A stretch of DNA of 64,000 bases from JBFWWP01 sp050246115 (GCA_050246115.1 JBFWWP010000030.1:1-64000), one strand, 5' to 3'; shown: positions 8,776 through 18,800, counted from the stretch's first letter. Made by a program: numbers and translations. The notes: generated from the letters alone by a model not told the origin.

Positions 8776-10386
8776 TTACCAAACCTCGGTCGCGCGCAGA
8801 TCGCGGGTGCTCCACACCGACTCGCCCCCCACCATCACCAGCGCGGGCTGACTCGTCGCCTCGAATGGCCCGCCGGTCCAAAGCACGAGATCCGCTCGTT
8901 TGCCCACGCTCAGCGTGCCGGTGTCGCCATCGATCCCCAACAGCTTGGCCGGGGTTTCGGTCAACGCTCGCAGCACCTCTTGTTCGCTGCTGCCGAAACG
9001 TCGCGCGTACATCCCTTGGCGCGCCAGGCCGTCTTCGTCACGCAACTCCTGGGCACTCAGCGCGGTGGGGATCCCCTGCGCCAACAACGCGCGAAACGTG
9101 TGGAACCGCGCTCGATCGGCCTCCCCGGAGAACCCTCGTACGCCCTGGGCGCGCTCGAAGATCGGGCCGAAGATGACCGGCGTGCCGGCCGCTCGAATTT
9201 CGTCGAGGCAAAGGTACGCTTCCGTCGCCTCCTCCAACGTGAACTGCAGTCCGAACTCCGAGGCCAAGCGAAACGCGGTGAGAATGTCGATCTGTCGGCG
9301 CGCCTGAATGCGAAGCTCGGTGTCACCCGCCAGCACTCCGACCAAAACCTCCAGCGCCTCGGCACTCGGCGTATCGGCGCCGCCAACCGGGCGCCCCTGG
9401 GAGCGGCGCTGGGCGTCGAAGAATGCCTTCCGGAACACCCAGGTGACGCCCATCGCGCTCGTCGGGCGCCGGTGAAAACGACCGGCCTCGCGCGCAAAGA
9501 ACAGGCTGAAGTTGCGGGTACCCAGCCAGATCGGATCGCTGCCGATGGTCGCCTTCACCGCGCCGGCCGCTCGCACCACGCGATCTCGACCGGCGGTGCG
9601 CAGCACAGCGCCGCGCCCGCCGATCACCGCCGACGAATCGGGCGACACATACACGGTCGTCACGCCGCCACGCACCAAACGCGTGAGGTCGAGGGTTTCG
9701 ATGTCGAGCGCATCCAGGACTCGGTTCTGGGGCACGACCTCTGCGGTTTGATCCGTGACCACCCAACTGGGACCCACTCCGGACGCCGAGCCGCCGTCCG
9801 GGTCGAGCGGCGGGAGCGTCGGATCGACCAACAGACAACAGTCGTCCGTCAGATCCTCGATCGCAGAGTAGTCACTCGCGATCTCGTTGCCCTGCCCACC
9901 CGCGCGAACTTCGTGCTCGTGTTCGTGTTCGTGCGCATGTTCGTGCTCGTGCGCGCGCGCGATATCGGAACGCTCCGCGCCGGGCACTCGCGGCGACTCC
10001 CGTCGCGCGACCACTGCGGAAGACTCGAGACGGGCGTTCGCATCGATGAGTCCGGGCGTCAGTGTGCCGCCTCCGACACGCCACCGCGGAACGCTCCAAG
10101 GGGCATCGACAAGGGTGCCGAGCGCGGCAATGCGCCCGTTCTGGACGAGGATCTGTCCCGGCTCGAGCACGTCACCGTTACCGATCCAGATCCGGTCGGC
10201 GCAAAGGACGACCGCACCTTCGTCACCGGCAAAGCCGGTCGATCCCGCCCACGTGGCCAGGCCCACCAGCAACGTCGCTTGCCGCAGGAACCGCAATCCG
10301 CAGCCGACCCCCGGTCGGCACACATCGACGATCTTCAAACGACCTTGCCTCTCTTGCGGGCCTCGTTGGATCTCGGTCGAACTCAC
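8776..10386 (-). CDS. Exported amidohydrolase-superfamily paralogue with a His/Glu-repeat insert (gene 3 of 8)
   Basis: A 536-aa protein with the family C-terminal signature (PAKLLGIDGDTGTLSVGKRADLVLW). The metal motif is lost (TPGLIDANARL). Residues 146-159 alternate His with Glu or Ala (seven His), right after the position where the metal site would be. This is encoded by an imperfect CGTGTT/CGTGCT microsatellite at about 9906-9952. The GTG start at 10386 leaves a 34-residue n-region before the hydrophobic segment LRQATLLVGLATWAG. A TTG at 10338 behind AGAGAGGCAAGG is an alternative start. The insert could bind or buffer metal ions for the cluster, or it could be microsatellite drift. Function unknown. 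Confidence 0.83.
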   Translation of the reverse strand: MSSTEIQRGPQERQGRLKIVDVCRPGVGCGLRFLRQATLLVGLATWAGSTGFAGDEGAVVLCADRIWIGNGDVLEPGQILVQNGRIAALGTLVDAPWSVPRWRVGGGTLTPGLIDANARLESSAVVARRESPRVPGAERSDIARAHEHEHAHEHEHEHEVRAGGQGNEIASDYSAIEDLTDDCCLLVDPTLPPLDPDGGSASGVGPSWVVTDQTAEVVPQNRVLDALDIETLDLTRLVRGGVTTVYVSPDSSAVIGGRGAVLRTAGRDRVVRAAGAVKATIGSDPIWLGTRNFSLFFAREAGRFHRRPTSAMGVTWVFRKAFFDAQRRSQGRPVGGADTPSAEALEVLVGVLAGDTELRIQARRQIDILTAFRLASEFGLQFTLEEATEAYLCLDEIRAAGTPVIFGPIFERAQGVRGFSGEADRARFHTFRALLAQGIPTALSAQELRDEDGLARQGMYARRFGSSEQEVLRALTETPAKLLGIDGDTGTLSVGKRADLVLWTGGPFEATSQPALVMVGGESVWSTRDLRATEVW

Positions 10387-10478
10387 GTCGTGTTCCCGTC
10401 GAGCCCGACCCAGACCTCATCCCCCATCCGGCGCTACCCGCGCCCTGGGTAAGGATCCTGTCCAGCCCCCAAAGTGGA

Positions 10479-11699
10479 TCAGTCGCGCTTGTCCGTCGCC
10501 AGCGCGACCCGTTGGCCCCGCACGAACACCATCTCGACCCGGCTCTCGAGCCGTAGCGGATCTCCCGAGAACACGACGACATCGGCCTCGAGTCCCGGGG
10601 TCAAAGTCCCCACCGTTCCCGCGATGCCGGCAATCGCGGCCGGCTGCGCCGACAGCGCCTGCCGAGCGAGGGCGGGGGCCAAGCCAAGTCGCACGGCCAG
10701 GGCCGCGGTCGTGCGTAAGGTCTCGGGGGAGTAAGGCTGCGAGTCGCTCGAGAACGCGATCCCGAGGCCCCGTTCCGCGAGCCGGGCGGCACCGGCGATC
10801 TCCTCGCGTTCATCGGCCATCGAGTACGGTCCGACGACCACCGTGTCCGCACGCCCCGCCAGGGCTTCGACCCCGCGACGGGTGATCCGACCGGGCACCA
10901 CTACCGGCATGCGTCGCGCTAGCGTGGCCAGGAGGTCGAGCACCACTTCGAGATCGGCCTCGGCCCCCACCCACACCAGGGCGTCCAACTTGCCCTGGCG
11001 CAGCGCCGCGATGCGAGCGTTCGGGGGAGCGTCACCGACGAAGAGCGCTCGCAGCATCTCGACTGCACTCGCCCGCGACGACGGGTCGCGATCGGCGGCC
11101 ACAACGCTGGCTCCGAGCCCGAGCAGCAACGGACCGTCCTCTCGGAGCACGTCCAACTCGCCGTCGAGGAGGGCCGTGCGAAACGCGACCGCGACTCCGT
11201 CGACCAGATTCGTGCGTGCGCCACCGACCAACACCGTCGTCACGCCGGCCGCGAGCGCGCGACCGAGGTCGCGGTGCGTCGGGTCGATGGTCTCGCGCAG
11301 ATTGGCGTCGGCATCGATGGCCTCGATCCGCTCTGGGTTGGCATGGAAGCCGCCGACCGCCGTCAACAGCTCGATCAGGCCGGGACTGATCACCGCCTCG
11401 GTCTCGAGTTGGACGCGGCGAGACGCCGCCTGCACCGACACCGCCCCGACGCCAACCGCGGCGATCTTCCCCTGCGCGATCAAGATCCCCGGGTTCGCTT
11501 CGAGGGTGCCGTCCGGACGCACGAAGCGCCCGCCCTCGAGCAAGATCGTCGTGTCACGCTGCTGCGGTTGTGCATCCGCCTCGGGGACATCTCCGAGAAG
11601 GGCGAGCCCGACCGCGAGCACGAGCGCGGTGCGGCCAGCCACGCGCGACGATCGCCTCGCAGTCCAAGAGCGCGTCGCCACCGGTCTCGTGTGCATCAT
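10479..11699 (-). CDS. Exported amidohydrolase-superfamily paralogue, metal ligands lost (gene 2 of 8)
   Basis: A 406-aa protein, the shortest of the set. The start ATGATG at 11699 overlaps the upstream TGA as ATGA, and the frame upstream of it is shadow. The signal peptide is VAGRTALVLAVGLALLGDVPEADA. Conserved parts are GILIAQGKIAAVGVG and GTLTPGLEADVVVFSGDPLR. The metal position reads SPGLIELLTAVGG and has no histidine. The long charged helix of other members is absent. It lies 92 bp upstream of the next paralogue. Probably a periplasmic pseudoenzyme. Confidence 0.83.
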   Translation of the reverse strand: MMHTRPVATRSWTARRSSRVAGRTALVLAVGLALLGDVPEADAQPQQRDTTILLEGGRFVRPDGTLEANPGILIAQGKIAAVGVGAVSVQAASRRVQLETEAVISPGLIELLTAVGGFHANPERIEAIDADANLRETIDPTHRDLGRALAAGVTTVLVGGARTNLVDGVAVAFRTALLDGELDVLREDGPLLLGLGASVVAADRDPSSRASAVEMLRALFVGDAPPNARIAALRQGKLDALVWVGAEADLEVVLDLLATLARRMPVVVPGRITRRGVEALAGRADTVVVGPYSMADEREEIAGAARLAERGLGIAFSSDSQPYSPETLRTTAALAVRLGLAPALARQALSAQPAAIAGIAGTVGTLTPGLEADVVVFSGDPLRLESRVEMVFVRGQRVALATDKRD

Positions 11700-13324
11700 C
11701 GAACTCCCTCGGATCCCGCGTTCGGTGGCGTCGTATCGTCGATCACGATGCGCCCGCCGACGATCACCACCTCGGCGCGCGCGCTCGGGTCGGTCGGGTC
11801 GGCGGACCAGAGTACCAGATCCGCGAAGCAACCCGCGCGCACCCGGCCGACATGATCGCCGATGCGGAGCAGCGCCGCCGCTTCGCTCGTCACTCGGTCG
11901 AGAGGCGTCGACTCACCGAGGCGGCCCGCACGCTGAGCCGCAAGCAGAACGAAACCCGAACGGGTCGCGTCGACGCCGCCGCTGCCGACGCCGACGGAAA
12001 CTCCGGACTCACGAAGCATGGCGCACCGATGGGCCAAGGATGCAAGCGGCTCGCCGCTGGGTCCAAGTGCCTGCTCGGTGAGGATGACCGGTACCTCGGC
12101 GTGAGCGATCGCTGGCGCCACGAGGTGCCCTTCCGCGACGCCTTCCAGAGTCGCGTCCAGACCGAACTCCCGAATCAAGTCGAGCGCGTTCAGGATATCG
12201 CTACTGCGGTCGGCCCGGATGCGCACCGGCTGCGAGCGATCGAGCACGCCGAACAGCGCCTCCAGTTCAGCGCTGCGACGCGGCTCGACCGGTTTCTCGA
12301 GTTTCTTCGGCGCGTCGCGACCGGCTGGCGCCTTGGCGTCCGCGTCACGGCCCGGCTTCGGTGCGACCTCATCGGCCGCCGCCGCCGATGACGGCTCGGA
12401 CTCGTCGTTGCGGTCCGCACCGGCCGGCTCTACTTCGCCAGCGACGGTCCCCTGCGGTGTCACGGCGGCGGCAGCCGCGCTGCCTGCGTCCGCGGCGGGA
12501 AGATCGGTGCGTTGTCGACGTCGACGCGGTCGGTCCGGAGCGGGGGCCGGCGCGCCAGCGTCAGGCGCTCGAGCCGGCGCAGCCTTGGGCTCGACTCCGC
12601 CACCTTCCGCGAGTTTCTTCTCATACCCTTCGAGTTCGAGACGGTAGCGTTCGAGCGCTTCGTGGTGCGCGCGCGCCGCCAGGAGCTGGTCGCGCACTGC
12701 GTTGAACACGCGCAAACGATCGAGCGGTCGTAGCGCCGAACCGAGGTCGATGCCCACGACTTCGCTCGCGGCCATCTCGACCCCGATCGCTTCCGTGTTG
12801 CCGGCCACGGGCTCGAGCCGCATGACCACGCCGGCGCCACCGATCCCCGGCGTACCGACCGCACCGACGAACACCGCGGTGACGCCTTGCCGGAGCGCGG
12901 CGCGCAGAGCCTCCGTCCCGTAACGATCGAAGGCATCGACGGCACGACAGCGCGGGTCGGCGTTCGCAGCACCCTGGGGCATCCCGAGGGCGCTGTGGAT
13001 ATCGATCAGCCCCGGTGTCAAGGTGCGCCCGCCGGCGTCCAAACGACGCGCGAGCAGCGGCACGTCGAGACGAGCGGCGTCGCTCGCGACGCGCTCGATC
13101 TTGCCCCCGCGGATCAGCACCGCGCCGGACGGCAGGTCCCGACCGTCCATCGAAAGCACGCGGGCGTTCGTGATCACCAGCGGTCGCTCCAGCCAATCCC
13201 CGAGCTGGGCCTCCGCGGGCCCGCTCGCGAGCACACCGCCGAGGAGCACGCAGCCGAGTAGCACACCGCCGAGTAGCCCACAGGGCGCCCCTACCTGACC
13301 CGCGATCGGTTTCGTCAACTGCAT
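11696..13324 (-). CDS. Exported amidohydrolase-superfamily paralogue with a low-complexity insert (gene 1 of 8)
   Basis: A 542-aa protein from ATG 13324, which directly precedes a signal peptide (CGLLGGVLLGCVLLGGVLAS). An in-frame ATG at 13369 is possible. It keeps GAVLIRGGKIERVAS and GDHVGRVRAGCFADLVLWSAD. The metal site is partial (TPGLIDIHSALG, one His). The helix HHEALERYRLELEGYEKK leads into about 110 residues of Ala/Pro/Glu/Arg low complexity before the fold resumes at ELEALFGVLDRS. It is the first gene of the run, so a promoter for the cluster would lie in the gap-containing region upstream (13325-13600). Confidence 0.83.
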   Translation of the reverse strand: MQLTKPIAGQVGAPCGLLGGVLLGCVLLGGVLASGPAEAQLGDWLERPLVITNARVLSMDGRDLPSGAVLIRGGKIERVASDAARLDVPLLARRLDAGGRTLTPGLIDIHSALGMPQGAANADPRCRAVDAFDRYGTEALRAALRQGVTAVFVGAVGTPGIGGAGVVMRLEPVAGNTEAIGVEMAASEVVGIDLGSALRPLDRLRVFNAVRDQLLAARAHHEALERYRLELEGYEKKLAEGGGVEPKAAPARAPDAGAPAPAPDRPRRRRQRTDLPAADAGSAAAAAVTPQGTVAGEVEPAGADRNDESEPSSAAAADEVAPKPGRDADAKAPAGRDAPKKLEKPVEPRRSAELEALFGVLDRSQPVRIRADRSSDILNALDLIREFGLDATLEGVAEGHLVAPAIAHAEVPVILTEQALGPSGEPLASLAHRCAMLRESGVSVGVGSGGVDATRSGFVLLAAQRAGRLGESTPLDRVTSEAAALLRIGDHVGRVRAGCFADLVLWSADPTDPSARAEVVIVGGRIVIDDTTPPNAGSEGVR

Positions 13325-13394
13325 GAATGCCTGACTCTCGCGCAACGACCTGCTGCCGACCCGCCGCATGCGTCAACCTGTCCGCACGCGCCAC

Positions 13395-13586
13395 CCCTGC
13401 GCCCCGATGACCCTGCGCCCCGATGACCCTGCGCCCCGNNNNNNNNNNNNNNNNNNNNNNNNNNNNNNNNNNNNNNNNNNNNNNNNNNNNNNNNNNNNNN
13501 NNNNNNNNNNNNNNNNNNNNNNNNNNNNNNNNNNNNNNCCCTGCGCCCCGATGACCCTGCGCCCCGATGACCCTGCGCCCCGGTGA
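13395..13586. repeat. 16-bp tandem repeat interrupted by the assembly gap
   Basis: The unit CCCTGCGCCCCGATGA is present in 2.7 copies before the gap (13395-13438) and three copies after it (13539-13586, the last with GGTGA). The same unit and strand flank the gap on both sides, so the gap is almost certainly a collapsed longer array. Sixteen is not a multiple of three and the unit has no stop codon, so long false frames cross it on both strands. It separates the amidohydrolase genes from pdxS. Confidence 0.95.
13439..13538. other. Scaffold gap, exactly 100 N
   Basis: One hundred consecutive N, the usual placeholder length for a gap of unknown size. True length and content are not known. The flanks indicate more copies of the 16-bp repeat. 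Confidence 0.98.
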
Positions 13587-13872
13587 GAACGACGCGGCCT
13601 GCGAAGCGGCCGCTGCCCGGCCGCTGGACCGCACGCCTGACCCATTCCTCCGCGAGAGAATAGCGACCGATCCCGCGAAAGTCACCCGCCCCAGAACGAA
13701 ACCGGCCGCACCGCGTACCCAAGGGGTGCACCTCGGTAGGCGCGGGAGCGGCGCGCCCGCGCGCGGCAACAAAGGTTGTTCCTGACGCTAGAATCGGCTC
13801 TATTCCCGATGCGCTGGACCCTGAGAGCGCACGGATCGCCCCGGGTGGCGGGTGGAGCGAGGAGACACGAAG

Positions 13873-14775
13873 TTGACCGGCAACCGAGACTGGCACGGTG
13901 GTGAGAGCTTTCAGGTGAAGGTCGGCCTGGCGCAGATGCTTCGCGGCGGTGTCATCATGGATGTCACCACCGCGGCCGAGGCCAAGATCGCCGAGGATGC
14001 GGGCGCCGTCGCCGTCATGGCGCTGGAACGAGTGCCAGCCGACATTCGCCGCGATGGCGGTGTGGCGCGCATGTCTGCCGTCGAGCGCATTGAAGAGATC
14101 AAGGCGGCAGTCACGATTCCGGTCATGGCCAAAGCACGCATCGGCCACTTCGTGGAGGCGGAGGTACTGCAAGAACTCGGCGTCGACTTCATCGACGAGA
14201 GCGAAGTGCTGACCCCGGCCGACCACGCGTTCCACATCGACAAACAGCGTTTCAAGGTGCCGTTCGTGTGCGGAGCCACGTCGCTGGCCGAGGCCCTGCG
14301 ACGGGTGGGTGAGGGTGCCGCAATGCTGCGCACCAAGGGCGAAGCGGGCACTGGCGACATCGTCGAGGGGGTGCGCCATCTGCGGCAGATCCAACGCGAG
14401 CTGCGAGCCCTCACGGTCACGCCTTTCGAGGAACTCATGACTTGCGCCAAGGAACTCGGTGCACCCTACGAGTTGGTGTGCCACGTGGCGCGCAAGGGCC
14501 GCCTGCCGGTCCCGAACTTCGCCGCCGGCGGGATCGCGACGCCTGCAGACGCCGCGCTCTGCATGCGCCTCGGTGCCGAGGCCGTGTTCGTCGGGTCGGG
14601 GATCTTCAAAGCGGAAGATCCGGCCCGCACGGCGCGCGGTGTCGTGCACGCTACGGCCCACTTCGAGGACCCCGCCGAGGTCGCTGCCGCTTCCCGCGGA
14701 CTCGGCAGCGCCATGTCCGGAATCTCGGCCCTGGCGCTCGGAGCCGAGCAGCGTTTGCAAGACCGAGGCTGGTGA
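13873..14775 (+). CDS. pdxS: Pyridoxal 5'-phosphate synthase subunit PdxS
   Basis: The lyase/synthase subunit of the DXP-independent PLP pathway. It makes PLP from ribose 5-phosphate, glyceraldehyde 3-phosphate and ammonia delivered by PdxT. The 300-aa length is usual. Family motifs are [25 protein letters not shown] (catalytic Lys87), RTKGEAGTG (Lys155) and a phosphate-binding segment [16 protein letters not shown] chose the TTG at 13873 because GAGGAG lies eight bases upstream. A GTG at 13852 in the same frame has no comparable site. The stop is three bases before pdxT, so the two are one transcription unit. Confidence 0.97.
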   Translation: MTGNRDWHGGESFQVKVGLAQMLRGGVIMDVTTAAEAKIAEDAGAVAVMALERVPADIRRDGGVARMSAVERIEEIKAAVTIPVMAKARIGHFVEAEVLQELGVDFIDESEVLTPADHAFHIDKQRFKVPFVCGATSLAEALRRVGEGAAMLRTKGEAGTGDIVEGVRHLRQIQRELRALTVTPFEELMTCAKELGAPYELVCHVARKGRLPVPNFAAGGIATPADAALCMRLGAEAVFVGSGIFKAEDPARTARGVVHATAHFEDPAEVAAASRGLGSAMSGISALALGAEQRLQDRGW

Positions 14776-14778
14776 CCC

Positions 14779-15459
14779 GTGATCCGAGCTTCCGAGTCCC
14801 CGCGGCGATCGCCCTCCGAGACGACCAAGACGACCTCGGCGCCGCCCCGCGCGGGGCTCACGGTCGAGCGCGAGGGCGGGTCGCACCGCGAACTGGGTCT
14901 CGTGCGCCCGGCAGTGCTGGCGCTGCAAGGGTCGGTCGAGCCGCACCTGCAGCGCCTCGAAGCGCTGGGATTCGCGGCCACCTCGGTGAGGCGGCCGCAG
15001 CAACTCGCGGCGGTGACGCACTTGATCCTGCCAGGCGGCGAGAGCACCACGATCCACCTTTTGCTGACCCGATTCGGGCTCTGGGACGCGATCGCGGACC
15101 GTGCGCGGGCGGGATCGCTCGCGATCTTCGGCACCTGCGCGGGCGCCATTCTGATGGGCCGCGCGAGCGACGAACGACCGCCGCGCTGGGGCCTGCTCGA
15201 CATCGACGTGCGACGCAACGCGTATGGTCGCCAGGTGGACAGCTTCGAGTGTGAACTCGAGCTGGCCCCGCCGATCGGCCCCGTGCGTGGAGTCTTCATT
15301 CGCGCGCCGCAGATGGCGGACCCGGGCCCGCGCGTTCAGATCCTCGGCGAACTCGACGGCAGCCCGGTGCTGGTTCGGCAGGACCGCCTGCTCGCCGCGA
15401 CCTTCCACCCCGAGCTCACGGACTCGCTGCGAGTTCACGAGTACTTCCTGGGGCTGTGA
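14779..15459 (+). CDS. pdxT: Pyridoxal 5'-phosphate synthase glutaminase PdxT
   Basis: Class I glutamine amidotransferase that hydrolyses glutamine and passes ammonia to PdxS. The triad is visible: Cys120 in FGTCAGAIL, and His210 and Glu212 in ATFHPEL. LPGGEST and RRNAYGRQ are also family motifs. At 226 aa it is about 30 residues longer than usual because about 40 residues precede the conserved start of the fold (PAVLALQGSVEPH). The GTG at 14779 sits three bases after the pdxS stop. A later start inside the extension cannot be excluded. Confidence 0.96.
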   Translation: MIRASESPRRSPSETTKTTSAPPRAGLTVEREGGSHRELGLVRPAVLALQGSVEPHLQRLEALGFAATSVRRPQQLAAVTHLILPGGESTTIHLLLTRFGLWDAIADRARAGSLAIFGTCAGAILMGRASDERPPRWGLLDIDVRRNAYGRQVDSFECELELAPPIGPVRGVFIRAPQMADPGPRVQILGELDGSPVLVRQDRLLAATFHPELTDSLRVHEYFLGL

Positions 15460-15802
15460 CGCGCGGCTTCGCCCTTCGCGTCGGCCAGCCGCACCGACCG
15501 TCTCCTCGCCCATCCACTCGCAGACCGGCTTGGCGCGTGACCGAGCTCCCGTTGCCCGGCCGGCGTCTACCTGCTATCTCCCACGGGATCGCAGGGTAGC
15601 CGTTCGACTCCGGAGTGCAGTGGGCCCGAGCGCAGGCAGCCCGAGCGTCCAGGGCCGCGATGGCCCGAGCCAACGCAGATGGAGATTCCCTTTGACTCCG
15701 CACCGCCGACTGAACTCATGCTGTCGACTGAACTCACGCTGTCGACTGAACACATGCTGTCGACTGAACTCACACGGTCGACCGGCGGCATGCGGCTCCG
15801 GG
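15460..15802. other. Intergenic region upstream of the lipoprotein gene
   Basis: No gene is supported in this 343-bp stretch. A frame open through it continues into the lipoprotein, but its translation is Arg/Ser/Thr-rich shadow. The last 100 bases hold an 18-bp tandem repeat listed separately. Confidence 0.6.
15703..15783. repeat. 18-bp tandem repeat, about 4.5 copies
   Basis: The unit CTGTCGACTGAACTCACG and variants run head to tail from 15703 to 15783, ending 20 bp before the proposed TTG start of the lipoprotein. The unit length is a multiple of three, so it is open in several frames. I read it as leader DNA, not protein. Confidence 0.85.
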
Positions 15803-18800
15803 TTGCGGGGCAGGTTCTACGGCTTGCTCTCTTGCGTGGCTGCACTCGCTCTCGGCTGCACGCCCGCGCCACCCGCCGCGTCCCGGGAAGAACTCCACCA
15901 CTGGCGCAACTTGGGCGAGCTCTACTTCCGAGGACAGAGCGAACGACTCGACAACGTCCCGGGTGACGCCGCCGGGTTCGCTCGAGCCGCCGAGTGGTTG
16001 GGGAAGGTCGCCGCGGCGTCACCCGATGACGTTCACGATCAACTCAACCACGCCCGCGCGTTGCTGTTCGCTGGGGAAGCGAACTGGACGCGGGCACAGG
16101 CTCCCCTCGAGCGCGCGCGGCGCTTGACCGGCGGACAGCCCGACCTTCCCGAGCTGACCTATCTCACGGCGCTCTACTTCAATCGCACGGGCGACACGGC
16201 GGCGGCACTCGCACAGCTGCGTCGAACGATCGAGATCCTCCGACCCGACCGGACTCGTTGGTTTCCGCAAGTTTGGTATCAGTGCGTGCTCGCCGAAGAG
16301 AAGGCCCGTGACTATGCCGCAGCGGAACGGACCTGCCGAGAACTCATCGATTCCTGCGCCGCGACCGAGCCGCCACCGATCGATGCACGGTTTCGCCGCC
16401 CCGCGTTGTACCGTCTGAGTCAGATCCTGGTCGCCCAAGGACGACGCGATGAAGGCAAGGTAGTCTTCCAGGAGTTCAGTCGACTCGAACAAGACAAGAC
16501 GCTCAACGATGAGGCCTGCGAGCTCACCGAGGTGACCCTCGAACGCCCGCATCACGCGGACGAACCCGCAACGGTTGCGTGGCTCTGGGAGGAGGTCTCG
16601 ACGGCCTGGCTCGGTGAGTGGAGCGGCCTCCCTCTCGACCGCGGCCGCGCGATGGACATCGAGCGCGACGGAACCGTCGAACTGCTCGTCCTTGGACCTG
16701 GGCGCATCGGTTTGATTCAGCGGAACGGCCCCAATCTCCGCACCCTCGAACACGCCTTCGCGAGCGACCTGAGGAACCCTGCGACGGAAGCCGTCACCGG
16801 CGACCTCGACAACGATGGCGACTCCGACATCGTCTTGTTGGGCGCAGCCCCGATCCTGCTTCGTTGCGGTGCGGCGGAGGCGCAGCCCCGGTTCGAGGTC
16901 GTTGCCACCCCGGCGCTGCCTTCCGTCTACGGCGCGCAGCTCGTCGACGCCGACCACGAGGGGCACCTCGACCTGGTGGGCCTCGGGGGGGACGGCGCGT
17001 TCGTGTTCCTTCGGAGTCGCGTGGAGGACGAACTCGACTTCGAAGCCGTGCGACCGATCCCCGCGGCAGCCTCCGTCACTCCCGGTGCGCGGATCGCTGC
17101 CCACGACCTCGATCAAGCCAACGACCTCGACCTCGTCCTCCCTGCGGGACCGTCGCGCCCGGCACTGGCGTGCCTGAACCTACGTGACGGGACCTACGCC
17201 ACTTTCCCGCTACCGGGCTTCGAGGAACATCCGCTGCTGTTCGCCGAGGACTTCGACGGGGATGCCGCTCCCGACGTGCTCGCGACCGGAGGACTCGGCG
17301 GCTGGAGCTTCGCCCGCAATGCCGACAGCGCCGGCACGCCTTATCGCCTTCGCATGCAGCCGACGATCTCGGGACCCAAGGCGGCCACCGGTCCGGTACG
17401 GGACGCGAAGCTCGCGGACCTCGACAACGACGGCGACCTCGATGTCGTCCTGGCGACTGCCGGTGGCGTGCGGATCCTGCGCAATGCGCGCGGTGGGAAC
17501 TTCGTCGTCGAGGAGGGGCCGCCGTTGGGCGAAGGCGGGGCGACCACGGTCGAGGTCGCCGATCTCGATGGGGATCGCCGGCTCGACCTCGTGATCGGGA
17601 CCGATGCGCAGCGTTTGCGCGTCTTCGCCAATCGCAGCGACACGTACCTCGGTGTGCTGCTGGTGGCACGGGGCAAGGCGGACAACCGCGACGCAGTCGG
17701 TACCGTGGTCGAGGTCTTCGCCGGTCGCCGCACGCGGAGCGCGCGCGTTCGGGAGTCGTACGGTCACCCGATCGGCACCGGGGAGCGCGAACTCGATCGT
17801 TTCGACGGCATCCGTCTGCGGTGGCCCGGCGGACTCAAGCAAGCCATCCCGCGAGCGGAACTCGCGCTCGATGAGGCACGGCGCGCTTTCATCGATCAAG
17901 TCGACGGGCCGTTCGTGAGTTGCCCATTCCTCTACACGCTGACGCCCGACGGCTGGCGCTTCGCCACCGACGTCATCGGCATTGCGCCGCTCGGAGAGTG
18001 GGTCCCACCCGGCGCCACGGGACACCTGGACTCGGAGGAGTTCGTGCGCATCCCAGCGGACGCGTTGGCTTGCGTCGAGGGTAAGGTGCGGCTCGCGATC
18101 ACCGAGGAACTCCGGGAGACGGCGTACCTGGACCGCCTCGAATTGCTCGTGATCGACCACCCCGCGGGCCTCGAGCTCTACCTCGACGAGAGTACTCGCC
18201 AAGCGGGACCGGCGGACCCGATGCGATTGCTCGCGATACCGCGACCGGCGCTCTCTGCGCTACGCCGCGTGTCCACCGGCGCGACCGACGAGGGAGCGCA
18301 GTTGACCGCCGCACGCGATGGGAAGTACCTGCACGGCTACGAAGCGCCGCGTTCGCAATGGGCCGGTTGGGTACCGCCGTTTGCAGTCGAGATGACCACC
18401 GATCGCGTGACGCGAGCGCTACTGCTCTGCGGTCGCATCTACTGGTACGACTCAGCCCGGGCGTACTCGCGATGGCTCCGCGGAGGTACCTGGCCCAGCC
18501 CGCGACTAGAACGCGTGGACGCTTCCGGGCATGCCCAAGTGTTGCTCCCCGACCTGGGCTTGCCCGCGGGCATGGATCGGACCTTGATCTGCGAGTTCCC
18601 GCCGGTCGAGCCCGGCACCCGGCTCCGAATCACCGCCCAGCATCAACTGCTGTGGGATCAGATGCGCGCGGTGGAAGTGCTGTACCCGGTGGAGATCGCC
18701 GGCGCGCGCGGTACCACGACGATTCCATCCGGCGACGACTTGCACTATCACACAGCGCCTGTTGAGCGCGCGACCCTCGCGGGTCGCGGTGTCTCCCGGG

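Noticed and set aside
13315..15513. A 732-aa minus-strand open frame crossing the N gap
   Set aside because: It is antisense to pdxS and pdxT, crosses 100 N and a repeat without stops, and has Arg/His-rich shadow composition.
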